A DNA stretch of 64,000 nt, taken from positions 1 to 64,000 of IMG/VR virus record IMGVR_UViG_3300037189_004920, one strand, 5' to 3'. The position numbers and the translations under genes were made by a program. The DNA is from a virus. Position 1 is the first letter of the stretch. Each line of letters opens with the position of its first letter. Below, in pieces: positions 63,611 through 64,000 of the stretch. The notes under the pieces were generated by a model. It was not told the DNA's origin and did not search any database. It saw nothing but the letters and a program-made list of their open reading frames with translations.

Positions 63611-64000
63611 ATGTATAGAAAATATATCAACATAGTAGAAGCAGCCAACAAAGGATGTCCTATTGCCACACACGACCTAGAGGTCAATGTGAAAAACAGA
63701 CAAACGGCTATTGACACGCATCATTACGGTCCTGCTAATCCTGACGAGCCAGGTAACTACTGGAAAGTAGCAGCCAAGCAATGGGGCATAGACGAAAAGA
63801 CTGCTAAGACTATGCAATGTGCTAACTGTGCCGCTTTTAACATTACAGATAGTATGTACAAATGTATACACGATGGCATGGGCAAAGAAGCATACGAAGC
63901 AGAAAAGACTCGTGAAGCCGCAGACTTAGGCTACTGTAACCTATTACATTTTAAATGTGCAGGCACACGTAGTTGCGAGCTATGGGTCACAGGTGGTCCA
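63611..64000 (+). CDS. Iron-sulfur-like small-protein family member (3' partial)
   Basis: The frame starts at ATG 63611 and is open through the window edge (130 codons). Cysteines in CANCAAF, YKCIHDG, YCNLLHFKCAGTRSCELW form a cluster recalled from a family often annotated high-potential iron-sulfur-like in aquatic phages (VKNRQTAIDTHHYGPANPD, LGYCNLLHFKCAGTRSC, WVTGGP). Function unverified. The gene lies 3 bp after the fibre stop. Confidence 0.8.
   Translation, partial: MYRKYINIVEAANKGCPIATHDLEVNVKNRQTAIDTHHYGPANPDEPGNYWKVAAKQWGIDEKTAKTMQCANCAAFNITDSMYKCIHDGMGKEAYEAEKTREAADLGYCNLLHFKCAGTRSCELWVTGGP

Overview
The window is a 64-kb stretch of a T4-like (myovirus) phage genome. Hallmark genes are a T4-type terminase large subunit, gp32-like ssDNA-binding protein, UvsX, UvsY, UvsW, a gp62-like clamp-loader subunit, gp61-type primase, gp41-type helicase and ATP-dependent DNA ligase. 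Very long tail-fibre proteins and many small aquatic-phage families accompany them. Consensus TTATCCACA DnaA boxes, sigma70-type promoters and proteobacterial-looking accessory genes (AlgH/YqgE, IF-1, ALAS) point to a proteobacterial host in water; the species cannot be read from the sequence. The genome continues beyond both ends: the first and last genes are partial.

Layout. (1) 1-7.1 kb, rightward: two structural-looking proteins (the first with a 7-residue tandem repeat), terminase, and a conserved 825-residue protein. (2) 7.1-21.6 kb, mostly rightward: replication and recombination genes, plus a miniature DNA polymerase III alpha-like palm protein, a HARP-like protein, a nucleotidyltransferase and an AlgH-like gene. 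(3) 21.6-35.4 kb, leftward: about 40 small early genes and one tRNA(CAU), nearly all in one- to four-gene units. Each unit has its own TTGACA-N16/17-TATAAT promoter, most with a GGT-N3-ACC element in the spacer. (4) 34.9-35.9 kb, the point where leftward and rightward transcription diverge: a helically phased cluster of DnaA boxes and several repeat families, a strong candidate origin. (5) 35.9-64 kb, mainly rightward late genes: three giant fibre proteins and smaller fibre or structural proteins, interspersed with five 2OG-Fe(II) oxygenase-like genes, DNA ligase, IF-1, HNH endonuclease, DUF454 membrane protein, pirin, 5-aminolevulinate synthase, a methyltransferase-like plus QueC-like pair, and a fatty-acid desaturase.

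Gene control appears two-tier. Early leftward genes use repeated host-type promoters with a shared operator-like element and a shared leader. Late genes carry a T4-late-like TAAATA box just upstream. Several metabolic genes (ALAS, desaturase, MTase/QueC, AlgH) sit at back-to-back TAAATA boxes so close to the start codons that the mRNAs would be nearly leaderless. The best candidates for new biology are the early promoter cassettes, the DnaA-box cluster, the mini-PolIII palm protein, phage IF-1, and the late metabolic set.
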